From: Galbula dea
Lineage: Eukaryota; Chordata; Aves; Piciformes; Galbulidae
Length of the DNA: 64,000 bases
Assembly: GCA_013399015.1 (NCBI GenBank)
Contig: VWZX01002867.1
Span: 1,225,368-1,289,367 of the forward strand
Reading direction: 5' to 3'
Made by a program: the position numbers and the translations under genes. The notes under the pieces are model-generated. The model saw nothing but the letters and a program-made list of their open reading frames with translations. It was not told the DNA's origin and made no database searches. Of this stretch, positions 21,713 through 34,420 are shown in pieces (position 1 is the stretch's first letter; every line of letters starts with the position of its first letter).

Positions 21713-24700
21713 TTTCTCCCCATGAAGGGTAGTCTGGAACAGACTCTAGATCTCCTCTAGATGAGGAAAGCTCTTCCCAGCTCCCAGAAGACATGATACT
21801 GCACTGGACCTGTGCACAAGCTGGCACCACAAAGGACAGAGTCCCTGATGCTCCTCGAGCACATTGCCTTCCTCCAGGGCTATTCCTCCACCTCTTGTTC
21901 CAAAATCCTCCTTAAGGTTTTGGAAGGGGAAACCTTTTCCTCATTACCTCATTCTGAAAGGGATGGTGCAGTGTGAGGAGGATCACAAGCAGTCTGATTT
22001 CTTTTTTCCCTGTGTGTACCATAACCTTTGGCACTGAGTCTAAATGAGCTCCACACACATGTGTGACAACTCTCTACTGCTCTATAGGGTTTCCAGCACC
22101 TGCCCTTCCCAAAGAGCTGTTTAGAATAATCCCTTAGATAGGTGACTCAGATGATTTCTGATTAAAAACCAGAAATACAACAAAACAGGAGGAAAGAATT
22201 CAAAATCACCTAAACTGACTGATTTTTATTCTGTGGTTTTCATTAGGTGGTTGGGAGGATACCAAAACTTGGAGTTCCCAGACATTTGGAAGCATCTCAG
22301 GCAGTTGTACAAATTACTTAGTTAAAACTAAAAGCTTCAGAAAGCTCAGGGATTATTGTGGAGGCCCAACCAAAGCTGCTTGGGACAAGTCAGAAGAGGA
22401 AAAGCTGTTTGTATTTACATTTGTGGAAGTGCTCATTGGGATAGAATATCCAGCTCAGCAAGATGATATTCTTCTCATATTGGTTTTTAAATGTCTGGAT
22501 ATAGATTTGTATTTTTGATGCCATCAAAACTCTGAGTCCAGGACAGTAACCTGGAGAACTTCAGAACTGGAGAAGAAAGGTGGGAGGACCAAAATGAGCT
22601 CTCTCTAGGGAGTATACCTTGGTTGTGTTCTCTTAAAGCCTCCTGTGATGTGTTGAGGTAAACTGGAGATCTTCCACTGCTTACATTGCTCACTAAATAG
22701 TTGCTGTCAAGGTTAGACTGCACCTTCCTTAAGAGACAATTCATCAGGAGGCTGGGTTGTTTGTAGATATGCAGGATTTTCATTACAGTTACCAAGGTCC
22801 AAAGGTAAAACAGGGCACAGAGGTTGGAGGACAAACAAGGGCTAGGGCATCTCCTTTGTGCACAAAGTGTGTGGGTGAGCCCAGAGGCTGGACCTCAAAG
22901 CAGCTTTTGATGTCAGCCAGGCTTTTACTCTAATTTTTTTGTGGTCCATATTTTGAGGGATGTGTTCACTCTGTCAAAAAAAAGACCAGCCCAAAACTGG
23001 CTAAAAAAATTGAAAATAAAGGACAGAAAAAGTCAAAGGAGAGCAATTGTGCTACAAAGATTATCTGGGCATGCCATTTCTCTCCAGCAATAAACAGGAG
23101 GAAAAACACCTCAATAAAAATCCATGGCCAGGGAAAGCAAATGCCTTCTCCTAAATACATTTGGTCAGTCAAAGCCTTGTTATCTTGGAAAGGGGGAGAT
23201 GTGTGTCCAGTAGTTTCTAGCTGGTTTGAACTGGGCTGTCACTTGCTTAGGTTCTTTTAGAGGTTTATGTCAGGGTCACCTCGAGTGGGTGGCTCAGGAG
23301 CCCTTTTGTTGCATCAGCATGAGTCAATGCTTCCAGGTTTCTGGAGTCCAGCTAATTGGTTATCCCCAACCTCTTTCTCTATGCTTTTCTGGTTCAAGAG
23401 TCACTTGTCATTTTTCATGACATAACACTTTTTTGGGCTGGTGCATTTGCAAATCAGAGCCTGCCTCTGGGCTTTAGCATCTTAGGAACGTTGATGGTCC
23501 TATGTTAAAGCAGTCATGATAACCACAGGCTAATTTAGGTTGGAAAGGAACTTCTGAAGGTCCTCTGGCTTGTCAAAGCAGGACCAGATTTGAAGCTGGA
23601 TGAGGTTACTCAGGTCTAATTTCTTACAGACAGGCATCACACTGTATAACCTCCTGCCAGAGCTGGCAGTGGTCAGCTTTTCTGGCAGAAAGACCAAGCA
23701 CTTGAAGCATCCCCAAAAGCCAGATGGTTTCCTTAATGCCCCCTGGAGCAATCTCTCCAGGCTGCCTTGGAGGTAGCTCAGCAGAGGGGCCTGGTGGATT
23801 GAAGCTTTCATTCCTGCTTCCAAAGAGTAATACTCCTAACACCTTGCCCTGCTCAGAGGGAGAGGAACTAAAAATGAAATATTAATGAAAAGCAAAGATC
23901 AATTGGGCAACGAAATCATCCAAAAGCAAAGCAGATGCAAAAAAGGGATGAGGACAGTTTCTTCTTTGTCTGCTGGCCAATTCTGCTCCTCAGGATTTCA
24001 ATTACAACCCTCAATGCCTGGAGGTGGCAGGAAAGGCTTAAATTGTTCCAGGCAGAACTGCAGCTTGGATGGAAGAAAAGGTATTTATTTTTCCTGACGA
24101 GGATGATGGGGTCATGGTGATTTCTCCTTGCCATGAACACACTGCAGGGGGAAGTGTGGGCTCTGGTTGGGCTTCCAGAGAATTTACTTTGAAACCTTTC
24201 ATGATGCCTCAGAAGGAAGAAAAATGTTCCCATTCATTAATGCTCTGGTGCAAGGAGGAGGGAGAGGAGGAGAAAGTATATGGTCAGCTAGAATAAATGC
24301 AGCATTGCTTGGGATTAAAGGTAAAGAAAAGGCAGGAGGAAACATCATTTTTCACAGGGAAAGAGAAGAATTAGACTTTAAAAGGAATGAGTTGGGGGTT
24401 TTTTTTTTTGCCTGAGTTTAGTGCAGCCTTTTTTGTTTTATTATTCTAACTGCTGTGGGTTGAAAGTGATCTTGTAAGAGTTATTCTAGGCTGTGGGTTT
24501 GGATTCTGAGCTGATAGCTGACCACCTCTGACACATGAGAAAACCAGAGTGGATCAAGCCTCTCTCTACCCATGTGTGGACCAGTCTGTGCAGCTGCCAA
24601 AGTGGTTGTAATGTTGACATGGTTTTACACTGAGATGGGAGAAATGACATCTCCACCTGCCCCCTGAGAAGGTCTCTGTCCTGAGAAGTTCTCTATCCAG

Positions 24701-26732
24701 GCTTGAGGAGTGAGTTCCTGTCTAATAATATTTCACTTACATATTCAGTTTTAATTCAACCAGATCAGCCAAATTTTTTTCCCACATTAGTGGATTCTCT
24801 ACTGGACATGTGTGGTGGCTCCAGTTTGTCTTGGTGGAAAGAAGCCCCTGGCTTCTTGTGTGTGTTGATAGGAGTGAAGAAACAACCAGAAGAAGAGTGG
24901 TAATATCAGACATGGGATATTTCTGAATGGTGTAGGCAGGGATGTGCTGTGGTGTCCCCTCTGCAGCCTCCTCTGTTTATCCTCTTCACTTCAGGGAGGA
25001 AACCAAGACATTAACCAACCTCAGACCATGCTTGACACAGGGCTCAGCCCATCTGCCTGCTGAAGCCAGTAACAAAATTAGTTTTCTCAGCTTGCCAGAA
25101 GTATTCATGTTGTTCAAGGTATGTTACATCACTAGAAAGAAATAGTTGATGGAACTGCCAGGACCTGGCAGTAAAATCTCACCCACTGAGCAGCATCAGG
25201 GAACTCCAGGGAGATGGTGATCCAACACCTGATCCTGTACTCTTCTCCACTGCACCAGCTCCATCCAGCTAAAATTTTGCCAGCAGAAGTTTCTCCATTG
25301 GGTTGTGTCCTGCAGGGAAAGATCTACTGGAAATAATGACATACCTTATGTCTTTACAAAACACCAAGCTGGATCAAAGCCTTGTGCTCATGCTGTCACC
25401 TGGAGTGACTGACACCTGTCACTCAGGCAGTGGTTGCTTCATTTGAGACTGGGGATGTCTAGCTGTGGATAGAGGAATTGAGGACAGCTTGGTGGGAGGA
25501 GGAGTGGAACAAAATCCTTCTGGACTGGCAGAGCTAAACCAGACTTAAGTGCAGGATCAGAGGCATGTTGGATGGTGCTGGAGATGATGGGGCATCTTCA
25601 AGAGGTAGAGTTGGACTTTATTCTTGCACAACATACATGTGTGCAATTCTAATGTGGAAAAATGGGTCAGTGCCATCCACATGCTTCTCTTGGCCCTAAT
25701 TCCAACCCTGGAAGTCAGTGAGAAACTATCCAATGACCTTGGGAAGACTGAGGAAGACCCTGTGGCCATGCTGCTGTCAGGGGGATGCTTGGTCCCTGCC
25801 TTGACCTGGTGTCCAAGCCTCATGCTGGCCATTCTAATGGGAAAGCAAATACCCAGGAGGGTCCTTTATTGTGTCTGTCACCCCTGCCTCTGGGCTGTTC
25901 CTCTAAGGTGCAGAAAGAGATGTTCCTTTGTGATGGCTTCATGTCCCCATGAGGTTGCATCACTTAAGGTTGGGATCATCCAAACCCTTTACATAGACCT
26001 AATTCTGCTCCAGGTCATGGTACCAGGAGGTAGCAGTTAGGGAGTGGGACAACTAGCCTTGGTTGCATACTGCTATTTAATTTTTGCTTAAAAATTAGTG
26101 CACTGGGGTTTTTTATTTGGAGTTTTGGGGTTATTTTTTTGTGAGTTGGAACACTGCAAAAACATGAAAGCTCTGAAATCAAAGGTTTCCTGTTATAAAT
26201 AATCTTGTATCCCTTAGGCATTGAAGGGGAAAATATAGCCAGGATTAGATTAAAAGATTCTGGGGGCTTTTTGTGTTTTTGGGTTGTTGTTGGCTTTTTT
26301 TTTAATATGAAAAACAAAATCATCCTCATCATCTAAAAATAACCTGTTGGTGGGAGGTCGAGGTGAAGGTTTCTGTGCAGTTGTTTCTGGGTATGTTTAT
26401 TAGTAGAGAGTGTCAGTTTGTCTTTCTGGCATACATGTTAGAAACACATATGTCTCCACCTCCAGGGATCCCAAACCTCACACTAGTGAGGTTCTGTGTT
26501 CCAGAATGAAAAGTTCATGCTGGTAAACACACAGTAAAAAGCTACAGTATTTGATCATTTTGCAAATCTGTTGCAACACATGAGGAACTGGAAATCAGTG
26601 GAAACAGAGCTGAGACCTAAAAAGGCTAAGATGATTTTGGGTATAAATACACTGACTTTATTCAATGCTATGTGTCTGTACTCCAACTTGTAATTCTCTT
26701 CCCAGTGGCAGCAGAGAGGACAGTGGGTATTT
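21713..26732. other. 5 kb gene-poor unique sequence without CR1
   Basis: No CR1 fragment, RNA gene or coding gene is recognised. Frames of 80-138 codons (for example 23916-24233 minus and 25624-26040 plus) have no domain signatures and mirror frames on the opposite strand. T- and A-rich runs occur near 22975-23020, 24395-24410 and 26100-26305. Confidence 0.5.
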
Positions 26733-27131
26733 CACAGAATGCCAGCATGGATGGGGTTGGAAGGGACTTCTGGGGACCATCCAGTCCAACCCCCTGCCAA
26801 AGCAGGGTCACCCACAGCAGCTTGCCCAGGATCACCTCCAGCTGCCTTTGCAATCTCTCCACACAAGGAGACTCCACAACCTCTCTGGGCAGCCTGGGCC
26901 AGGGCTTCAACACCCTCATACCAAACAAGTTTCTCCTTCTGTTCAGGTGGAACCTCCTGGGTTCCAGTTTGTGCCCAGTGCCCCTTGTCCTGGCCCTGGG
27001 CACCACTGAGCAGAGTCTGGCCCCAGCCTCTTGCCCCCAGCCTTTAGCTCTTGCTCAGCATTGAGCAGATCTCCTCTTTCTCTGCTCTTCTCAAGGCTAA
27101 GCAGCCCCAGAGCTTTCAGCCTTGAACACAT
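26733..27131 (-). mobile_element. CR1 LINE 3' end, young subfamily (type B)
   Basis: The element is minus-oriented. Its terminus 'cacagaatgccagcatgg' is followed by 'aagcagggtcacccacagc', 'ctccacacaaggagactcc' and 'aacaagtttctccttctg'. It is the close relative of the copy at 13545-14010. Several frames of 100-130 codons cross it on both strands, but these come from stop-poor repeat sequence and not from genes. Confidence 0.94.
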
Positions 27132-29584
27132 TTGAGCCCATTTGTATGCCTGGTACCCAAAACATCCTTAGAGCAATTTATTTTACAGCATATAATGATG
27201 AGGTATAAAGACACCCCACTCCACTGGCTTCAGAACCACTAACTAATCATTTAATCTGAAGTTTCCAGCTTCTGAGGAATAGTGAGCAGTTATTCCTTAT
27301 GCCCTCTCTCTGAATTGAATGTTTGTCAAATCTTCTCCCTGTCTTTTTAGCTTTCTCTTTTCACAAGCTAGAATTCAGGTTTTTTCCCCAAGCATAAAGT
27401 CTGAGCTGAGTGAATTTCCTATTAGCCTATTCCTGCTATAAACAGTGCTGAAGAGCTTTCTCTTTTGCATCTTGACCTTATTGCCTGATGACCATAGCAG
27501 ACCTCATGCCAAATATTTATTGCCCTCTGACAGCCAAGAGTTACCTATGGGCAGGAAGAAGACTTACACTCAGGAGGAGGAAGAACTGACCTCAGGTCAA
27601 CACTTTCTAAACTGCCAGGGTTTTTCAGGGTGACCATAGCTTCAAATTCTTGTATCCTTTGCCTCAGCATCTACAGAAGGTTGCAATCTGAAGGCAGATG
27701 GAGCTGAGACTTTTGTCACTGTAGAGTGATTGCTGTTGCTTATGAATCCCACTGGCAGTGTTTCATTTGCTTGTGTTAATGGAAATGAGCCTAGTGATGG
27801 AGATAACAGTAGGAACAAGTCTCCTTAGATTATTTTTCTCTGGACAACCTCCAAAGTTTTTTGGCAGGATTATGTTTCTCCTTTTATTTCCAGGTTTTAT
27901 AGTATTGTAGATAATATAAAGTTAAATAAACTAGTCTCACTCCTTTGGTCTGCACTTATTTATATCTACCAGTTGCATGGAAATCAAGAAAAAAAACACT
28001 CCTGGAAGGTCAGAGGCTTGTTCCTTATCAAATTTATCTGAAGCTAATTGAATTGTAAGGAATATCTAAGAATGCTGCAGAAGTGACTTCTGGAGAGAAT
28101 AATCTGACCATGTCTTGAGTCTTGACCATTTTCAGTGGGTATAAAGCCAGCATGTGTGCATCAGGAGACTCTTCACCCTTTCATGGTTTGTTTTATTTTC
28201 TTTTCCTTTAAGTTCATGTACACATACATAGATGTGAACTTAGAGCTGCAGCTTGAAGTAATTTTAGCAAGTTCTTCTCTGGTGAAACTTCAAGCCTATT
28301 CAGGGCATGTGCCAGTCTGTTGGAATGAATTCCCTTTTGATACTAAAGCCACAGAACCAAATTCTTCTGGGTAAAATGACCTGGTGCAAATTGATTTAGA
28401 TCTTGCACATGAGACTCATGGCCAGCACTCTTAGGATGTGATTCTTCATCAGGCAGCTGTAAGAACCAGTTCTGAATCAAAGGATTAATGGCTAGAATAA
28501 TAGTAATTCCCAGCAAATGGGAACAGTGGAATAGGCACTGTGAAAGCACAGTTGTATGACTATAAAAAGTCATGCACACATCCATATGCACACATATGGT
28601 TTCATAATATAGCCTAGATTGCAAAGAACAAATGGAATTTAGGAATGATTTGGTTTACAGTTCCCTTAAGTAACATTATCTTGTTAAAGACATTAACCTC
28701 AGGCCTTTACTGTTATATATTTGCTTTTATTGTTTTCATCCTGGGGAGCAACCTGTAGGAGAGACACTCAACAGGAAGAGGAGGTTCAAAGGGCATCAAA
28801 ACATTGATTTTCAAGATGGCTGAGCAGCTGTCTTGGGAGCACTGGGCAATTATGAAAAACAGACATCCTTCTTTAGCCTTCCTTATTATTAAAAATCTTC
28901 CCATACCCTTCAAGCTCTAATAATTGGGGTGAGATTTAGCTTGGCAGCATCAATTTTGCTCAACAGCCTTCTGTACCCCCACAAATTAGCATTTAACTAG
29001 ATGAAATATGTTCTCCTGTGCCCTATTACACAATTGAGTTCTGGTAGAAAGGCTAAAAATGAGTCCAACTGCCTCTTCCCAGAAGATTTTTTTTCCCCCC
29101 CCAAAAAAAAACAACTGTAGTCATCTACCTGGGATTTGTTTTTTCTCTTTACCTTTGGGGCTTTTACACAGTGTTTGTTTGCTCTGGGTTTATGGGTTAA
29201 GTATGTACAAATCTTAGACTTGGCTTTAGAATAAAGTTTCTAATTAAGTTGCTTGACAAGACCATTTTAAAACCCCTCTGGATGTGCTCTCCAGAGTAGC
29301 TTCTATGCCATAGAACAGGTGTTTTTCCTTGGTTTCCCTTTTTCTTACTGAAGGCTAAAGAAGCTTTTGAAATGCTTTTGGTAAACCTTACATTGGCTAA
29401 CACTCTAGCTAGAGACAAATTCTATTGCATGATCATTTGTGTCTTTTCCAGAGCATTTGCCACAGCTTCTCACTTGTGCTATAAGTGACTTGGGGATGGA
29501 GAAATGCTGCTTGGTCCCAATTGCATCACCACCTTGTAGGATGTGCAAATGCTTGGAGCAGAGATGTCCAAAGCTGCCTCTGGT
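27132..29584. other. Unique intergenic sequence, no gene seen
   Basis: This stretch is AT-rich with no CR1. A homopolymer cluster near 29088-29112 (T, then C, then A runs) is present. No frame has a recognisable product. Confidence 0.5.
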
Positions 29585-29750
29585 ATCACAGAATGCCAGC
29601 CTGGATGGGATTGGAAGGGACTTCTTGGGATCATCCAGTCTAACCATCTTGTTAAAGCAGGGTCACCCACAGCAGCTTGCCCAGAATCACCTGCAGCTGC
29701 CTTTGGAAACTTTCCACACAAGGAGACTCCACAACCTCTCTGGGCAGCTG
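29585..29750 (-). mobile_element. CR1 LINE 3' terminus, type B, strongly truncated
   Basis: The element is minus-oriented. It starts 'atcacagaatgccagcctgg' and continues through 'aagcagggtcacccacagc' and 'acacaaggagactccacaac' before breaking off at 'tctctgggcagctg'. It is visibly more diverged than the other two type B copies. Confidence 0.92.
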
Positions 29751-30597
29751 ATGCTTTTTTTTCCTCCCATTTGTGGTTGTTCTCTATTAGTTAAAGCAAA
29801 AACTGAGTGACATCCAACCATTCAGGAGGTCGTGGTGCACAGTTGACGGGAAAGAGCAGGCTCTTGGAACTTCTACCACTTCTCATTTCAGGCTGCTTGC
29901 AAACTCAAGCACCAACCTCTTTAACCAGTTACAGATAAAGGGTTATTTCTTTCCCATAACCAGAAGAGAAAAAGACTGATAAAAAATAATAATTAAAAAT
30001 AAAGGTATATATGCCTGAAACTCTGGGTTCTGGAACAGAAAATAGCAGCTGAGATGTGCCTCCATGGGGTGAGTCTTTGGGGCTCCCTCTCCTCTGCTGT
30101 TCCCAAAGGATGTAGTTAAGATACAGCACCATAGGTCTCCATTCATGCTGTTTCCAGGAGGTCAGCACGTGTCCAAGGGCTTTCCCTTCTGTCTTTTCAG
30201 TAGCCCAAGAGTTGAGAGTTTAGAGCTAGTCCATGCTGTCAGCACAATTTTGCTGCAGAGAGAAAAGGAACACATTATGTGGCACCCGACTGAGGGGAAA
30301 ATCAGGATTTATTCTTCATTACTGATGAATAAAGGCACAGAGGAATAACTGTAGTCAGATGCCAGCTCTGTTTAAAAGACATATTCACAATGTTTAAGAA
30401 CTTGCTGCTTTTTAAAAGCACTGAGTTGTGGTTTCATCACATAATAGGACTATTTCTGCCTCAAAAAGAGAAACAAACCCCAAACTTACAAAATAAGCTG
30501 GAATAGAAAGGTCCAGGAGTGATGTATCTGTGTGTGTGTGTGAAGTCTTCATTTTTCCCCACTTATCCACAATGCTCTGATGTGTTGGGAGTTTTTT
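29751..30597. other. Unique intergenic sequence, no gene seen
   Basis: No gene is recognised. A sequence at 30282-30300 (TGGCACCCGACTGAGGGG) loosely resembles an avian retroviral primer-binding site, but no LTR or gag reading follows it. A short (TG)n run lies near 30530-30541. Confidence 0.45.
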
Positions 30598-30713
30598 TTC
30601 CTGACCTGCTTAGAATGAAAGTGTAGGATTGTGTTGTTGGATGCTGACTGGTGGGTTCCTGACCTGCTTAGAATGAAAGTGTAGGATTGTGTTGTTGGAT
30701 GCTGACTGGTGGG
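30598..30713. repeat. Exact tandem duplication of a 58-bp unit
   Basis: Two copies, 30598-30655 and 30656-30713, are identical at every base. The unit begins 'ttcctgacctgcttagaatg' and ends 'atgctgactggtggg'. Perfect identity indicates a very recent duplication, or an assembly artefact at a read overlap. Confidence 0.96.
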
Positions 30714-32789
30714 AAATTGGTTATTGAAATTCCAGGAAATGTCTGATTTTTCAACTTCAACTGGTTTCTAATTAGGGAAGAATCCAGCTGTCAGCCAGTG
30801 GAGGAATTATGAAATGTGAAAATCACTGGGGGGGATGGAGAACAATTAACATTCTCAGGCATGGTGTTGTCTTCATGCTCTCCAAGCACGGGGCTGCTTA
30901 CCTTGCAAATGCTCCTCTGAGGGATCCTAGGGGACTTGGACATGACAAGAGAACAGTTTATTACTTCTACTCTTTTGGGGTCAGCAAAAAGTCATGGAGG
31001 CCTGGACTTCCTTCTTCTTGAAGTCAATAAGCAAAGGTTCAGAGCCAAGTGCATCAGGTGGTGTGTTTCAGCACGGCTCTGTTAGCTTTGGTGGCTTCAA
31101 GGGGATGTGCGGCCACCGAGGACCTGACACGGTGGCCTTGGTGGGAGGGGGATTACTGAAAAGTGGTTCAAGATTTCTCATCAGCTTAGGCAGAGCTGCA
31201 TGTTGTGGTCCAAAGGCTTAAGAACTAGAGCCAAGCTGGGCTCTTGCTGCTGTTGTGCTGGGAGGAGGAATTGGAGGAGGAAGGTGAAGGCAGAAAGAGC
31301 TATGAGGTTTTGGTTGGGTTGGCAAAAACAAAGCAGCTGTAGCTGCTCAACTAGAGCTGGCTCAGATGAGCGATTCTGCAAAGCTCTTGGTAGAGATACC
31401 TGAGTAAGGGAAGACATCTGCCCCTAATGCTTGCATTTGGGTTATGGTGGCTGGTTCCTTGCCTAGTTCAAGTAAAAGACACCAAAGTGTGGAGCTCCAT
31501 CCAAAGGAAGCCAACCTACCCAGTGGGAAATCTGTAGGAGGCAGTTTGGGGACATGTTATCTTGTTCTGGGCTGTTTGTTATTGTTTTCTTAGTCTGTTC
31601 CTTCACTTTGGATTTCTAACACCCTCATAATCAAACCAAATGTATTGATAAATTTTGAACACCTCTTAATTTAAAGTTGCCTTTGTGATAGTCCAATTTT
31701 GGGCTGTGTGTAACACTTTGGCACTCTCACATCGTGCCCACATGCCTTGAGTGAGAAACTAGTCCTGTGAGATACAAGATACACATATCTCCCATCAGCT
31801 GGAAAAGGTACTGGTGGGAGGACTTCCAAAGCTTGGAAGAAGTTTTGATGTTATCTGAAAAGTCAGAAAAAATCAAGAATGTGTTATAGTTGGAAACCAT
31901 CAGCAGAGACAATGCTGGATTCCACTCCAGGAGGTGGAAAAGCAGCAGCCAAAAGGTGACCTTGAGGGAGCATGTGTGTGTAAATACAGAAAGCACTAAG
32001 TGCTAAGAACGATGGTTGTTGCCTGGGACAGTGATGGGAAAGAAGGAAAAGTCATGCAAGCTCTGCTCTACTGCTCTCCTTGCCCAAGTTGTATGTTAGT
32101 TACAGGAAACCTCAAGCCAACATGTTGGATCTGAGCACCCTTGTCCAGATCCAAGTTTCATCTGCTTGATTTTTTTCTTGTTTATACAGGAAGGACTTGG
32201 CTCACATCAACACTTTTTTCAGTGTTGCAAAATCAGTGGAAGTGGGATCAGGATTGGTCCAACCTGATCTATAGAGAGTCCATTCTATTAGAAACTCAAA
32301 GCTGAACTTGCAGTCATGTTCCCTCCTGGTGGTTATGAGATGATGGACCATAGGGTACTCAGTCATCCTCTTGTCCATTGAGAATCTTCAGCAAGACTGA
32401 ACCTATAAAGGATTCGCTGGATTCCCCTTGTGTCATTAACTGCTCTCTTCAGCTCATCCAAGTGAAAACCCTGAGACAGGATGGGATTGCTTTCCCACCA
32501 CTGTGCAGGAAACAGCATGAAGACCTCTAGGCCAATCCACGAGGCAAGCTTTTGGTGCTCATGTTTGACCCTCCTAATAACGCAGAGAGAGTGGGCTCAG
32601 GTCTACTGATACCAACTTTATCTCTCTTTAGGGGATGAGATAAATATTTGAGAGTGCTCAGCAGTGTGTTTTTGTAAGGAATATGGATAGTCTTGGATAA
32701 GAAGATGAGTCACTATTAGGAGATAATGCCTAGCTGTTACTGGAGCACTTGTAAGCAGCTATATTGACTATATTAAGTTGAATAATTAT
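30714..32789. other. Unique intergenic sequence with a GC-rich hairpin at 31.1 kb
   Basis: No gene is recognised. At 31111-31137 a perfect 8-bp inverted repeat, GGCCACCG and CGGTGGCC, is separated by 11 bases in otherwise CpG-poor sequence. Small frames across 30809-31417 have no recognisable product. Confidence 0.5.
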
Positions 32790-32960
32790 AATAGGCTGCC
32801 CAGGGAGATGGTGGAATCACCATTCCTTAAGTATTCAGACAACTTGTAGATGTGGTGCTTGGGGATATGGTCTAGTGGTGAGTATGGTGGTGCTGGGTGG
32901 CTGGTTGGACTTGATCATCTCAGAGGGCTTTTCCAACCATAATGATTCCATGATTCCATC
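32790..32960 (+). mobile_element. CR1 LINE 3' terminus (type D)
   Basis: The element is plus-oriented. It carries the type D signature 'aggctgcccagggagatgg', then 'agatgtggtgcttgggg' and 'gttggacttgatcatctc'. It ends at 'ccataatgattccatgattcc', which includes the terminal octamer-like repeats. Confidence 0.9.
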
Positions 32961-33540
32961 ACAAAGAGAAAACGTTAAGAGCTCTGTGCCTTACTGTTTC
33001 CTTTCCAACATCAAGAGTTTCATAGGAAAGGACTGCTAAACCAAAAATATCCCAAAGGAACAAGGGTCCCACAAGTAGCTGGAAGAGATGAGACTTTATA
33101 GACTAAGAGAGTTACAGCTGAAGTCCAAAGGGACCATCTCACAACAGTGAGAACACCATGCCCAGATATTTCTCTTGAGTCAAACTTGTGTCTGTTGCAA
33201 AAAGAGGACTTGGAGTGTTTGTAAAATGTGTTTGGAGGAGCTGGTAGAACACAGCAGCCTTGGGTAGGGACTCCTCTGAGAGTACATCTCCTTTGCATGA
33301 AGAGGACATTCCACAGCAAGCAGTATGTATTTTCTAACCTTTAATTCCTCTACTTTTTAGACTCAAAGAGGTTGTGAATATTAGTTTGGTAGTATATGTA
33401 AGATACATATGAAGTAAAAGCTTGAACACTTTTTATGTGGAATGAGTGCAGAGGCTGCTATGGGTAGATGGTGAGCTGGGTACCAAGTGACCACAGATCT
33501 TTGCTCCTGGTCTGAAGGACAACTTGATTTTAAATCATAA
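32961..33540. other. Unique intergenic sequence, no gene seen
   Basis: This is a spacer between two CR1 fragments. The 99-codon minus-strand frame at 33020-33319 has no recognisable domain. Confidence 0.5.
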
Positions 33541-34020
33541 ATTGGTTTGGATTGGAAGTGACCTTTCAAGGTCATCTAGTCCAACACTCCTGCAGGGAAC
33601 AAAGACGTCTCCGACTAGATCAGGTTGCTCACAGTCCCACAGTCCAACCTGACCTGGAATGGTACCAGGGGTGGGGCATTTACCACCTCTCTGGGCAACC
33701 TGGACCTGTGTCTCACCAGACTCAGCATAAAACATTTCTTCTATCCATCTAGTATGAATCTCTCTCTTTTAGTTTCAAATCATCACCCCTTGTCCTGTCA
33801 CAATACACTCTGCTAAAAAGCCTGTTCCTATCTTCTTTATAGATCCCCTTCAAGTAGTGCAAGGCTGCAGAAAGGTTTCCCTGGAGCCTTCTCTTCTCCA
33901 GGCTGACCAACCCCAACTCTCTCAGCCTGTCCTCCCAGCAGAGAGGTTCCAGCACTTGAATAATTTTTGTTGCCTCCTCTGGACCCTCTCCAACAGATCC
34001 ATGTCTCTCTTGTGCTGAGA
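33541..34020 (-). mobile_element. CR1 LINE 3' end (type A)
   Basis: The element is minus-oriented. It shows 'ttggattggaagtgacc', 'gtcatctagtccaacactcc', 'acctctctgggcaacctgg' and 'cttctccaggctgaccaac', and ends near 'atgtctctcttgtgctgag'. It is 5'-truncated. All frames through it are artefacts. Confidence 0.93.
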
Positions 34021-34135
34021 AATCACATTCACCATTAATCATGTCTCAACCTGTTTGTTAGGTTAGGACCAAAACCAACCCCCTTAAAAACTTAACTACA
34101 ACAACCCTCCTCCCCCTTCCTCCATCCCACCCGCT

Positions 34136-34420
34136 GGATTTCCGAGTTTGGAACTAGGTTTAAAGCAAGGAGATGACATTACACACAGCCTGTCAGCACA
34201 CACTTCCAGAGCCCAGGGGAAAGCAAGACAGCCTCTCATAGTAAAGGTGGAAAATGTCCTTTAAGCAAAGCTTTTGGAAGCATTACACCTCTGTGTAGGC
34301 GCTCAGCGAAAGACAACCTTTTACTTCACTGAGTTTCCAATGCGCTTGGTCCTGCCGTGCAGGTTTGTCCTCTGGGATGGGATGTCAGATAAACAGGTAG
34401 TTTGCTGGATCCTTCCTCAT
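34136..34420. promoter_or_regulatory. CpG-retaining unique patch; candidate conserved element
   Basis: In a region where CpG is otherwise rare, this patch keeps about six to eight CpGs, for example 'aggcgctcagcgaaagac', 'aatgcgcttgg' and 'gccgtgcagg'. It also has TGACATTACA- and TGTCAG-type motifs near 34175-34195 and an AAAGCTTTT palindrome near 34267. It matches no repeat type in the window. CpG retention can mark unmethylated or constrained DNA; the function is inference. Confidence 0.25.

Noticed and set aside
26665..27064. Frames of 102-130 codons on both strands
   Set aside because: Same cause: the type B CR1 3' UTR. This part of CR1 does not encode protein.
30282..30300. Primer-binding-site-like sequence suggesting an endogenous retrovirus
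   Set aside because: Similarity to a tRNA-Lys-type site is partial. No paired LTRs, TG...CA boundaries or gag-like frame were found around it.
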